Assembly (NCBI GenBank): GCA_029821735.1
Contig: JALGSU010000025.1
Coordinates: 1 to 64,000, forward strand
Source: Candidatus Zipacnadia bacterium
GTDB lineage: Bacteria; Armatimonadota; Zipacnadia; Zipacnadales; UBA5352
DNA length: 64,000 nt
Reading direction: 5' to 3'
The notes beneath the pieces were generated by a model. That model did not search any database and had not been told where the DNA came from. It saw only the letters and a program-made list of their open reading frames with translations. The position numbers and the translations under genes are program-made. Shown piece by piece: positions 43,363 through 52,224 of this stretch (positions are counted from its first letter, which is position 1; each line of letters starts with the position of its first letter).

Positions 43363-43970
43363 ACTTCGGGCGCGAGTTTCGCGTAGAGTTCTGGATACCC
43401 GTCACCATCGTCATCAGTCAAAGGCAGCCAGGTGAGTTCGGGGCGAAACTCAACGCGCACCCAGAGCTGGTCGCGGTGCGGCCAGATCAGCGCGATCTGC
43501 TGCAGCGGACGCGGGAGGTCGTTGCCCCACTTCTCGCCACTGACCTGCGCCCCGGCCACCAACATTGGCGCAGCCTGATCGTAGTCCCACTCCGCGAGGT
43601 ATTTCACCAGCGGCTCCCACGCGGCTGAGCGAGTCAGGTCATACTCCGTGAGGGGCGCTTCGGCGATCGTGTCGCAGATAGTGGCGGCGTCCAGCGCGCC
43701 CTGGAAATCCAGATCGGTCAGCGCGGGGACGTTCGCGGGGGCGGCGGGTGGAGGGTCCAGGGGATAGTGAAAGAGCGGGTTGCGCTCCCAGGCGGCGACA
43801 TCCAGCGACGCCTGGTCGGCGCGCTCGATGAGCCGGACCATCACGCGCGACGAGATGCGGTTGAGGGAGCCCTGCAGCGACCGGGCAAGCGCCACGTCGT
43901 CAGCACCCGCAGGAGCCAGCAGGCAGAGCCCGGCGATGATAGCCAGCAGCGACTGGCGGATAGCGGACAT
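43333..43970 (-). pseudogene. N-terminal part of frameshifted AlgX-like protein
   Basis: From ATG 43970 (AAGGGAG nine bases upstream) a signal peptide (MSAIRQSLLAIIAGLCLLA, cleaved near GADD) is followed by about 190 residues with a DDDGDGYPELY calcium-binding-like loop near the end. After about 43333 the same frame turns into Ser/Thr/Arg-rich nonsense to 42357, while the other frame carries the SGNH domain. The full protein would have about 645 residues, an N-terminal domain plus AlgX-like domain. It may be a sequencing indel. Confidence 0.7.
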
Positions 43971-44185
43971 GCCGTGACTCCCTTCGTGGCAGTTGGGATT
44001 GGGTGGGCGCTGCCCCGCTTCCAGCTTCCATACACACAACACACCAGCGCGGATGCCGTTCCGCTCGGACACGGAAAGTTAACCGCGCGCGTGCCGGCTC
44101 ACGCCTGCAGGCAGGTCGGCACCTCTCGGATACCGAAGACCATCTGGTCGTGCGAGAGTCACACGTTCGGAGGTGTATATGCGCA
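43971..44185. other. Divergent intergenic region
   Basis: This separates the O-acetylation operon (minus) from the plus-strand hydrolase region. GCCTGCAGGC is the only palindrome noted (near 44103-44112). I see no strong -10/-35 pair in either direction; both operons must nevertheless start here. Confidence 0.3.
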
Positions 44186-46060
44186 ATGTATCGTCTCTTC
44201 GCCTGTGCGTGCGCTTTGACCTGTCTCGTGGTGTCAGGCGGCAGTGCTCAAGAGGCCCGGACCTTCACGGTGGAGGTCGGCTCGTTCCCCTGGCACGATC
44301 GTGTTGATCAGTGGGCGCTGTCGGTCGTGCCGGAGAAGTACGTGAGCGATACGCCAGTGCCCCAGCAAAGCTGCGCTGGCCGCACACTGGTGCTGCCCGG
44401 CGTCACGGAAACTGTCTACGTTGGCGTCTATGCCGCCGAGCTGGGTGAGTTTTTGGCGAAGTTCCCGGCGCTTGCCGACACCGGTGACCGCCTGGAGATC
44501 CGCCAGGGCGGCGGGACGCTCGAATATGCCATCGTGACCTACGCCGATCCACCACTGGCGACTTCCTTCAAGTTCTCCACGGCAGGGGTCATCCTCCTGT
44601 CATGGGGCGGCGACATGCCTGCAGCCCCCGCCGACACACCGGCGCCAGCCGGACCGGCCGACGTGCCGACCTACACGCCCGCGGATCGAGCCTGCCCGTG
44701 GTCAGACCGGCAGGGCAAGTGGGAGATTCGCGATCTGCCCGCGCAGCTCGCGGACGGCCCGGCGGTGCCGCTGCAAAGCTGCGATGATCGGACGCTCATC
44801 ATTCCCGAGGGCGCTGAGGCGGTGACCATCGGCATCTTTGAGGACGACTTGCCGGGCTTCACGCAGCGCTTCCCGGGCCTGACCGACACGGGTCTGACGT
44901 TGCGCATCACCGGCGCGGCGAGGACGGGCGGGCTGGTCTACAAGATCATCGTCATCCCCGACCCGCCTGCCGAGGGCGATTTCAGGGAGTTCACTACCGG
45001 CGGCATTGTGCTGCTCAAGCTGGAGGGCACCGCCCCGGCTGCCACGCCTGCCGCCGCCCCGACCGCAGGGGCGACGGGTGTGTTCACTGGCGACCAGGAG
45101 TTCGCGGCCCAAGAGTGGCCGGCCGGTTCGGGCGAACGCATGGTGAAGATGTGGGTCGAGGAGCCGCCCGCGGGCATTGACGCGAACACCGGCCTGATGC
45201 TGGTGCTGCACAACTGGGGCGGGGTCTACGATTCCTCGAGCTACAAGCGGTGGTGCCGGACCTTCGCTGAGCGCTTCAACGTTGTGGCGATGTCAGTCAA
45301 CTACCTGCACAGCGGGGCCACCTGGGAGGACGAGCTGCCCTACGACCACGGCTACCTGCAGGCGATGGACGCCATCGGGGCGCTCTACACCGTACATGAA
45401 CAACTCACTGAGGCCGGAGTGGCCTTCAACGAGCACCGCGTCTACGCGATGGGTGGCAGTGGCGGCGGCAACGTCACCGAGATGGCCATGAAGCTGGCGC
45501 CCTACACCTTCGCCTGCGGAGTGGATATCTGCGGTATGCCCGGCCTCATCGACGCCATCGCCTTCGGCACTGGCGAGTGGGGCACGTCGCTCAACGCGGG
45601 CTATTCGCGGGATCCGAACTCGCCCGACTACCTGTCGCCGGACATGCAGCAGATTCGCGACTTCGGCGACCTCGGTCACTGCAAGCTGCGCGCGGCGGCG
45701 AATTCGGATCTGAAGATCGTGATCGTGCATGGGGTCAACGACCGCACCTGTCCGGCGGTTCCGAAGATCCGTCAGTACGCGACTATGCTCGAGGCGGGTC
45801 TGGACGTGGATGGCTACTTCCTGACCGACCGCGATGTGGATGGCGAGGTCATAACGACCACCGGCCATGCAGTGGGTGACCGCGAACAGGTTGTCCTCCG
45901 ATACGCTGGGGAGTACATGAAAGAGGACGGCGCCTTCGCTCGCGCCACGACCGGACCGAGCGATTTCACGCGCCAGGGCAGTTTCGAGTACCCGACCGAG
46001 GGCGGCAAGTACGTGATAGACTTTGACGCGTATCCGACGATCGGCTTCGTGCCGAATTGA
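44186..46060 (+). CDS. Secreted alpha/beta hydrolase with duplicated N-terminal domain
   Basis: 624 residues. The signal peptide (MYRLFACACALTCLVVSGG) supports the ATG at 44186; GGAGG is 12 bases upstream, a long spacing. Two related domains (about residues 30-145 and 170-290) share CPWSDR/FPWHDR, PLQSC/PQQSC and FPGLTDTGLTLRI/FPALADTGDRLEI patterns. The C-terminal alpha/beta hydrolase has the oxyanion region LMLVLHNWGG, the nucleophile elbow GGSGGGN (Ser425) and VHGVNDRTCP (Asp). A His near GHAVGD completes the triad. It resembles esterases of the DUF2920/peptidase S9-like type. It may remove ester groups from glycans or use peptides. Confidence 0.8.
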   Translation: MYRLFACACALTCLVVSGGSAQEARTFTVEVGSFPWHDRVDQWALSVVPEKYVSDTPVPQQSCAGRTLVLPGVTETVYVGVYAAELGEFLAKFPALADTGDRLEIRQGGGTLEYAIVTYADPPLATSFKFSTAGVILLSWGGDMPAAPADTPAPAGPADVPTYTPADRACPWSDRQGKWEIRDLPAQLADGPAVPLQSCDDRTLIIPEGAEAVTIGIFEDDLPGFTQRFPGLTDTGLTLRITGAARTGGLVYKIIVIPDPPAEGDFREFTTGGIVLLKLEGTAPAATPAAAPTAGATGVFTGDQEFAAQEWPAGSGERMVKMWVEEPPAGIDANTGLMLVLHNWGGVYDSSSYKRWCRTFAERFNVVAMSVNYLHSGATWEDELPYDHGYLQAMDAIGALYTVHEQLTEAGVAFNEHRVYAMGGSGGGNVTEMAMKLAPYTFACGVDICGMPGLIDAIAFGTGEWGTSLNAGYSRDPNSPDYLSPDMQQIRDFGDLGHCKLRAAANSDLKIVIVHGVNDRTCPAVPKIRQYATMLEAGLDVDGYFLTDRDVDGEVITTTGHAVGDREQVVLRYAGEYMKEDGAFARATTGPSDFTRQGSFEYPTEGGKYVIDFDAYPTIGFVPN

Positions 46061-46102
46061 GAGCACCGTTCATCCATCCCAGCTGGACCAGGAGCAATTC
46101 GA

Positions 46103-49100
46103 ATGAAGCTGATCATCATCGCCGCGCTTCTCGTCGCGACTGGCGCGATTCCCGCCAGCGCGAAATCCGGCAGCGTTCTGGTCACCGAACAGATGCGGCA
46201 GAACGCGGTCGCGAACTGCGAGCGCTTCGAGTGGGCGCGGCAATATCGCGACAAGCTGATGGCGCAGGTTGAGCCGTGGATGGCGATGTCTGACGAAGAG
46301 CTGTGGAAGCTGCTGCCGTCGCAGGATATGCCCCGTGACGCGGCGGTCAACCGTGGGGACGGCTGCCCGAACTGCGGTCAGGAGCACTACAAGGCGCCCT
46401 ACTCGCCATCGCGCTGGCGAGTGGACTTTGTTGAGCACCCCTGGCAGGCGCGATGCGCCAACTGCAACGAGTGGTTCCCGAGGAACGACTTCGGGGCTTA
46501 CTACGAGAGCGCCCTCGATGGACAGGGCAAGTTTCGTCTCGGGCAGGGGGACGCGCGCTTCCTTACGGTCGCTGAGGGCTCGCCGGCTGAGTGGACCGAT
46601 GATGGGACGGGCGTGAAGATCGGTGAGGCCAAGTGGTTCTTCACCGCCTACTACGCCTTCAGGATCTGGCAACAGATGCTCGATGTGGCGGAGAAGATGG
46701 CGGTCCTCTACACGCTCACCGAGGACCCGGCATACGCGCACAAGTCCGGTGTGCTGCTCGACCGCATGGCAGACATATACCCGGAGATGGACTTCAAACC
46801 GCATTTCCAGCTTGGCATGGAGTGCTCCACGGGCGGCTCGGGCAAGGGCCGAGTGCAGGGGAAAATATGGGAGACGTGGACCGCGCAGATGGCCAGCCTC
46901 GCGTACGACCAGGTGTACGATGCGCTGATACAGGACGGGGAGCTGGTGGAGTTCGCAGGCCGCATGTCCGCTGAGTATGATACCGGCGACAAGTCTTCAC
47001 CCGAGGCCATTGCGGCCCACATCGAGGACCATCTCCTGCGCGAGTTCATCATCGGCGTCGAGGACCACAGGATCCAGGGCAACCCCGGCATGCATCACTA
47101 CGCTATGGCGTGCGCGGGCATCGCGCTTGATGAGGCGGAGGAGACCGAGAAAGCACTCGACTGGCTCTTTGAGCCCACCGGGGGTGCGATCCCCCATGTG
47201 CTGGGTGAGAGGCTGGGGCGCGAGGGGTTCAGCAATGAGGCGGCGCTCGGGTATTCGCGGATCCCGGCGATGACCTTCTACAAGACGACCGAACTGCTGC
47301 GCCGCTACCCGGCATACAGCAAACACGATATCCTGCGCGACTACCCCAAGTTCCGGAACTGCTACACGATGTGCTCGAAGGTCCGCATGATCGGCCGCTA
47401 CACGCCCAACTGGGGCGATGGCGACAAGTGCATGAACTTCGGCCGGACCGGCATGACCATTCCGGTGGAAATGGCGCTGCAGGGATACGCAGTCTATGGT
47501 GGCCCTGAGATCGCGCGCGAGGTATGGCAGGCCAACGGCATGAGTCTAGATGACCTCTTCAGCATCCGCCCCAGTCGACCCCAGCAGCCTGAGGATATCC
47601 ACTTCGACCTCTATGCAGAAGACCCCGAGAGCGTCCTCGCGGACCTGCGCGCGGACCTCGGCGACGACCCCGGACCGCTGCGCAGCTACAACTCCGGGGG
47701 CCACGGCATGGCGGTGCTGCAGGCGCCCGAGCGTGACGCGGGGCGCGGGCTGTCTCTGTACTACGGGCGTATGGCTGGCCATGGGCACCACGATCGGCTC
47801 AACTACCTGCTGGTGGCCGAGGACGCGGTGATGACCCCGGACATGGGCTACCCGCTGTACTGCAACTCGAGGTGGTGCAAGCGCTTTGCCTGGACTGGGC
47901 ACATCATCAGCCACAACACGGTCATGATCAACGAGACCAATCCAGATGTGAGTTCGTATTCGGGGAAGACCAGGCTCTTTGATGAAGCAGGCCCGGTCCG
48001 TGTGGTGGACGTGGATGGCGGCGAGATCTACGAGGGAGTGTCGACTTACCGGCGCTGCATGGTGATGGTCGATGCGGATGAGGAGCATTCGTACACGCTT
48101 GACTTGTTCTGGGTCCGAGGCGGATCGAACCATCGGCTGATCCAGAACGGTGGCGGGCCTGAGGTCACGCACAGCGGCCTGCAGACCACCGCGCAGCCAA
48201 CGGGCACGTACGCGGGCCCGGACGTCGAGTATGGCGCGCTCTACGACGGCGCCCAGAATTCGAAGTACACGGGTACGGGCTTCTCGTATCTTGAGCGGGT
48301 GGAGCGCACCGGACCGGTGGGCGATTTCTGGGTGGACTGGCTGATCGTCGAACCGCGACGCACGATGCCGGAGGACTGGGAGGCCCACCTGCGCGTGCAC
48401 AACCTGACGCAGGTTGACGAGGTGGCGCTTTGCGACGGCATCCCGCCGCGCTATAAGGGCAACCCCGAGCGGCTGCGCTACACACTGCGCACGCGCTACG
48501 GGGACGACCTGACCAGCCAGTTCATCTCGGTCATCGAGCCCTACGGCGCGGTGCCGTTCATCGACTCCGTCCGGGTGCTGGAGAGCACTTCCGAGGGCGA
48601 CCGGTTCACCGCGGCGGTGGAGGTGCAGCTTGCTGACGGCAGCCGCGACGTGCTGTTGGTGAGCGAGGACGAGGGTGAGATGTCGGCGGGCGGACTCAAC
48701 ATGAACGGGCGCGTGGGCTTCGCACGCTTCCGCGACGAGCAGGTGATCACGCGGGCGCTTATTCAGGGGACCTACCTGGCCGCCGGCGGCGCGAAGATCG
48801 ACCAGCCCTCTTCGGGTGTGCGCGGCACGTTGCGCGGCTGGGACGACTCCGATCCGGGGCGTGTTCTATTGCATCTGGATACCGAGCCGCTGGACGAGAG
48901 CGTGGTCGGGAAGTATCTACTGTTTGAGAACGCGGAGCGTTCAGACGCCAGCTACCGGATCGAAGAAGTGGTGGACGCGGACACGGTCAGCATCGGCTGC
49001 AACTCGCTGGTGGAGCGCTTCGTGGACCGGGCGGACTACGCTCAGGGCGTGATCTACACGATCGCCGAGGGCGAGGAGTTCCTGATCCCGCTATCGGCGT

Positions 49101-49108
49101 CACAGTAG
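46103..49108 (+). CDS. Secreted heparinase II/III-like polysaccharide lyase
   Basis: 1001 residues. A signal peptide (to about ASAKS) leads into an (alpha/alpha) toroid (residues 25-500; HHYAMACAGIALDEAE, GNPGMHHYAM) and then a beta-sandwich with GHGHHDRLNYLL, a key Heparinase II/III-like motif carrying catalytic His/Tyr-region residues. Two CxxC knuckles (CPNCGQEHY and CANCNEWFP, near residues 88-125) form a zinc-ribbon-like insertion. The family eliminates uronic-acid-containing glycans (heparin, alginate, chondroitin). Substrate cannot be told. Starts 42 bases after the hydrolase. Confidence 0.85.
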   Translation: MKLIIIAALLVATGAIPASAKSGSVLVTEQMRQNAVANCERFEWARQYRDKLMAQVEPWMAMSDEELWKLLPSQDMPRDAAVNRGDGCPNCGQEHYKAPYSPSRWRVDFVEHPWQARCANCNEWFPRNDFGAYYESALDGQGKFRLGQGDARFLTVAEGSPAEWTDDGTGVKIGEAKWFFTAYYAFRIWQQMLDVAEKMAVLYTLTEDPAYAHKSGVLLDRMADIYPEMDFKPHFQLGMECSTGGSGKGRVQGKIWETWTAQMASLAYDQVYDALIQDGELVEFAGRMSAEYDTGDKSSPEAIAAHIEDHLLREFIIGVEDHRIQGNPGMHHYAMACAGIALDEAEETEKALDWLFEPTGGAIPHVLGERLGREGFSNEAALGYSRIPAMTFYKTTELLRRYPAYSKHDILRDYPKFRNCYTMCSKVRMIGRYTPNWGDGDKCMNFGRTGMTIPVEMALQGYAVYGGPEIAREVWQANGMSLDDLFSIRPSRPQQPEDIHFDLYAEDPESVLADLRADLGDDPGPLRSYNSGGHGMAVLQAPERDAGRGLSLYYGRMAGHGHHDRLNYLLVAEDAVMTPDMGYPLYCNSRWCKRFAWTGHIISHNTVMINETNPDVSSYSGKTRLFDEAGPVRVVDVDGGEIYEGVSTYRRCMVMVDADEEHSYTLDLFWVRGGSNHRLIQNGGGPEVTHSGLQTTAQPTGTYAGPDVEYGALYDGAQNSKYTGTGFSYLERVERTGPVGDFWVDWLIVEPRRTMPEDWEAHLRVHNLTQVDEVALCDGIPPRYKGNPERLRYTLRTRYGDDLTSQFISVIEPYGAVPFIDSVRVLESTSEGDRFTAAVEVQLADGSRDVLLVSEDEGEMSAGGLNMNGRVGFARFRDEQVITRALIQGTYLAAGGAKIDQPSSGVRGTLRGWDDSDPGRVLLHLDTEPLDESVVGKYLLFENAERSDASYRIEEVVDADTVSIGCNSLVERFVDRADYAQGVIYTIAEGEEFLIPLSASQ

Positions 49109-49132
49109 CACATCGTCTCGAGGGAGTGCGCG

Positions 49133-50800
49133 ATGCCATCCGATGCGCAAGCGAGAATTCGTCACAGCATCATGGTCACCATGCGGGACGGCGTGCGCCT
49201 CGCAACGACGGTTTGTCTGCCGCCGGGCGACGGGCCGTTCGCGGTGGTTCTTGTGCGGACGGCGTACAACCGCACACCGGCCACCGGCGACGAGTTCACC
49301 GGGCGGGGCATAGCTTTCGTTACGCAGGACGTTCGCGGGCGATATGACTCCGGGGGCGAGTTCTACCCGTTCGTCAACGAGGAGCGCGACGGTGCGGATA
49401 CTCTCGACTGGCTTGCCGCCCAGCCGTGGTGCAACGGGCGCGTCGCCATGTATGGGGATTCGTATCTGGCCGCCACCAGCTTCTACGCTGCCCTCAGCGG
49501 CCAACCGAATCTCGTGGCGATCAACCCGCGCTTCATGGCGGGCGACTGCTGGAAGCGCGCCTACTACGCCGACGGCGCGTTCAGTCTGGGCCTCACCTGG
49601 AGCTGGCTGTGTTTCGAGTGCGGAGCACGGGTATCGCACGCGGGGTTGATGCCGAAGTTCGACGTGCCTGCGATTCTGCGCTCACTGCCAATTGTGGAGA
49701 TGGACGAGGCGAGCGGTGCCGGGATCGTGCAGTCCTATCGCGACTACGCGACCTGCTGCCGATACGGACCGCAGTGGGAGGTCACCAATGTGCGCGCACG
49801 CTTCGACGAGGTGCGCGTGCCGATGCTTCTGGTCGGCGGGTGGTATGACTACTACGCGAGTGAGACTTTCGCGAACCTGGCCGCCTTGCGTGAGCGTGGC
49901 GGGGCGCAGGTGCGCGACAGTCATCGCGTGCTGATCGGCCCGTGGACGCACGGTATGAACGCGACCACCACGCTCGGGGAAGTGGACTTCGGGCCAGAGG
50001 CGGTCGCCGAGAACGACTGCACCGCGCGCTGGCTCGAGTGTATGCTGGCCGGTCGGTCGGCGGAGGAGTTCCAGCAGGCACCGATCAGGCTGTTCGTCAT
50101 GGGCGCCAACATGTGGCGCGACGAGTATGAGTGGCCGCTGGCGCGCACGCAGTGGACGAGCTACTACCTGCGCTCCGGCGGGCGCCTGGCGCTGGAAGCT
50201 CCCGGGGACGAGGCACCGGATGAGTATGACTACGATCCTGAGGATCCGGTGCCGACGCTTGGCGGGAACCACTCCATCGGGCCCTACAATCCGGGGTTGT
50301 ATGAGATGGCCAAGCCCGGCCCGTACGACCAGCGGACCATCGAGGCCCGGGACGATGTGCTGGTCTATACGTCGGAGGTGCTGGACCGCGACCTCGAGGT
50401 GACCGGTCCGGTCTCGGTCACTGTCTTCGCATCCTCGTCAGCGCCTGACACCGACTTCGTGGCGCGCCTGGTGGACGTGCATCCTGACGGGCGCGCGATC
50501 AATATCACCGAGGGGGTCATCCGGGCGCGCTTCCGTGACGATGTGTGGGGAGAGCCGCGCCTGATGGAGCTCGGGGTCGACTACGAGTTTACCATCGACC
50601 TGCTGGCCACCAGCAACCTGTTCCGGGCCGGCCACCGGATCCGCCTGCAGATTACGAGCAGCTGCTTCCCGCTGTGGGATCGGAACCTGAACACAGGCAG
50701 CGATCCCGCCACCGACACGGAGATGCGTGTCGCGCATCAGAGCGTGTGCCACGACCGCGCGCGTCCCTCGCACGTAGTTCTGCCGATTGCCAACGCGTGA
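49133..50800 (+). CDS. CocE/NonD-family acyl esterase or X-Pro-type hydrolase
   Basis: 555 residues, no signal peptide. Family landmarks: MVTMRDGVRLATTVCLP, QDVRGRYDSGGEF, the nucleophile at VAMYGDSYLAA (Ser110), GWYDYY (Asp region) and IGPWTHGM (His). A C-terminal galactose-binding-type domain (DTDFVARLVDVHPDGRA) follows, as in CocE. Activity on acyl esters is known in the family; here it could remove acetyl groups from imported glycans. GAGGGAG lies 8-9 bases before the ATG and it follows the lyase by 24 bases. Confidence 0.9.
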   Translation: MPSDAQARIRHSIMVTMRDGVRLATTVCLPPGDGPFAVVLVRTAYNRTPATGDEFTGRGIAFVTQDVRGRYDSGGEFYPFVNEERDGADTLDWLAAQPWCNGRVAMYGDSYLAATSFYAALSGQPNLVAINPRFMAGDCWKRAYYADGAFSLGLTWSWLCFECGARVSHAGLMPKFDVPAILRSLPIVEMDEASGAGIVQSYRDYATCCRYGPQWEVTNVRARFDEVRVPMLLVGGWYDYYASETFANLAALRERGGAQVRDSHRVLIGPWTHGMNATTTLGEVDFGPEAVAENDCTARWLECMLAGRSAEEFQQAPIRLFVMGANMWRDEYEWPLARTQWTSYYLRSGGRLALEAPGDEAPDEYDYDPEDPVPTLGGNHSIGPYNPGLYEMAKPGPYDQRTIEARDDVLVYTSEVLDRDLEVTGPVSVTVFASSSAPDTDFVARLVDVHPDGRAINITEGVIRARFRDDVWGEPRLMELGVDYEFTIDLLATSNLFRAGHRIRLQITSSCFPLWDRNLNTGSDPATDTEMRVAHQSVCHDRARPSHVVLPIANA

Positions 50801-50817
50801 GGCAGACCGCGCGGAGC

Positions 50818-52065
50818 CTACTCCTGCGCCGCGAACCACTCGGCGAGCAGTTCGGCCGCCGGGCGCGCGTCCCCGTCCAGCCGATCCAGCCACGGGATGT
50901 CCTGGCCAGCGAGAATTCGTCGCGTCAAGTCAGTCGCCAGCGCTTCGCCAAGTTGCTCCCGGGCAGAGGCGGCCGGCGTCGCGGGTTCGAGGACTGAGGG
51001 CATGAGCGCCACGCAGTCCCAGGTGCGCAGACCGAAGCCCAGCGACCAGTTCAGCACCCAACTGTATGAGCGGATGAACGCCTCCTCGGTCGGTGCCGCC
51101 GCCTCTCTCGGGACGGCGATCACCACGAGATCCGGCGTCAAACCGCGCACCGACTTCGACCACAGTTCAATCTCCGCCAGTGAGGCGCCCTCGGTGGGCC
51201 AGAGCGTCATCTCAATCTGCGCGTTTGGGTACATGCCACGGAGGACCGCCTCGATCGGGTCCGCGGCGGGCTGCATGGCGACGACCTTAATCGGTTTACC
51301 GGCGGCGAGCAGTCCGGTGGCGTGGGGGATGGCGGGCATGATGGGCCCGACATCCTGCACGGAAACTGGTCGTCCGGAAATGACCTCGGCCATCTCCTCG
51401 GCAAAGAGTTTGTGCCCGTGCATGTTCGGGTGGATGGTCTCGCTCATCAGCAGCCGCCACGCGGACGGGCTGCGCTGGCGAAGTTGCTCGTAGGCCGCGA
51501 AGCAGTCGGCGACCGGTGCGTCAAGCTCAGCGCCCACGTCGCGGACGATCTCGGCGAACTCCGCCAGGCGCTGAGTCGGTCGACCGGCATCTTCGGCATA
51601 GATCGAGTTGGGGGTGCACAGTACCACCTCGGCGCCGGCCTCGCGACAGCGGGCGACGATGGTCCGAAGATTGGCCGCGAATTCCTCGGCAGGCACGCGC
51701 GTGACGTCGTTCATGCCGAACATCACGACGACCAACCCGGGCTGGTGGGCAATCACATCAGTCTCGATGCGGGCGAGCCCGGCCTCGGTGGTGTTGCCGC
51801 TGATCCCGGCGTTGATGACCTCGATAGCGGCCGACGGGTAGAGGCGCTGCAGAGCGATCTCGAGCATTGCGGGCCAGGCGCGCTGCCCGCCGGTATGGTA
51901 GTAGATGCCGGTGATGCTGTCACCGAAGCCGACGATTTTGAGTGGCCCACCCGCCTGCAGAATCGCGGCAGATTTCGTCGGGGTTGCATCGCCCTCGGCA
52001 CCCGCCGCGCAGGCGCTAACGATCAACGCAAGTGTCAGTGCCAGCCACAGTGTGTGCTCGGTCAT
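50818..52065 (-). CDS. Exported SGNH/GDSL hydrolase
   Basis: 415 residues. ATG 52065 begins a signal peptide (HTLWLALTLALIVSACA). VGFGDSITG gives the nucleophile Ser50; NAGISGNTT and VMFGMNDVT are SGNH blocks II and III; the block V motif reads ETIHPN, with Glu where most members have Asp before the His. The last 160 residues form a second, less familiar domain (PIKVVAMQPAADP). Likely an ester hydrolase acting on acetylated glycans. It is transcribed against its neighbours. Confidence 0.8.
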   Translation of the reverse strand: MTEHTLWLALTLALIVSACAAGAEGDATPTKSAAILQAGGPLKIVGFGDSITGIYYHTGGQRAWPAMLEIALQRLYPSAAIEVINAGISGNTTEAGLARIETDVIAHQPGLVVVMFGMNDVTRVPAEEFAANLRTIVARCREAGAEVVLCTPNSIYAEDAGRPTQRLAEFAEIVRDVGAELDAPVADCFAAYEQLRQRSPSAWRLLMSETIHPNMHGHKLFAEEMAEVISGRPVSVQDVGPIMPAIPHATGLLAAGKPIKVVAMQPAADPIEAVLRGMYPNAQIEMTLWPTEGASLAEIELWSKSVRGLTPDLVVIAVPREAAAPTEEAFIRSYSWVLNWSLGFGLRTWDCVALMPSVLEPATPAASAREQLGEALATDLTRRILAGQDIPWLDRLDGDARPAAELLAEWFAAQE

Positions 52066-52224
52066 CTGCCTCAGCCCTTTCTCCGGCGCGCGTCTGGGCG
52101 GCATCTTACTACGCCGCGACCGACCGCGCAACGCGCTCGGCAGGCAGGGATTGCCGCGCCGACAGGGAACCGACCGCTGGACTGCTGAACGGTGAGCCGC
52201 CGCCGCACAGGGAGACGAAGACCT

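Noticed and set aside
44179-44200. ATG at 44179 as the start of the hydrolase gene, with ideal spacing from GGAGG
   Set aside because: It is out of frame with the signal peptide and hydrolase; the in-frame ATG at 44186 is used despite the longer spacing.
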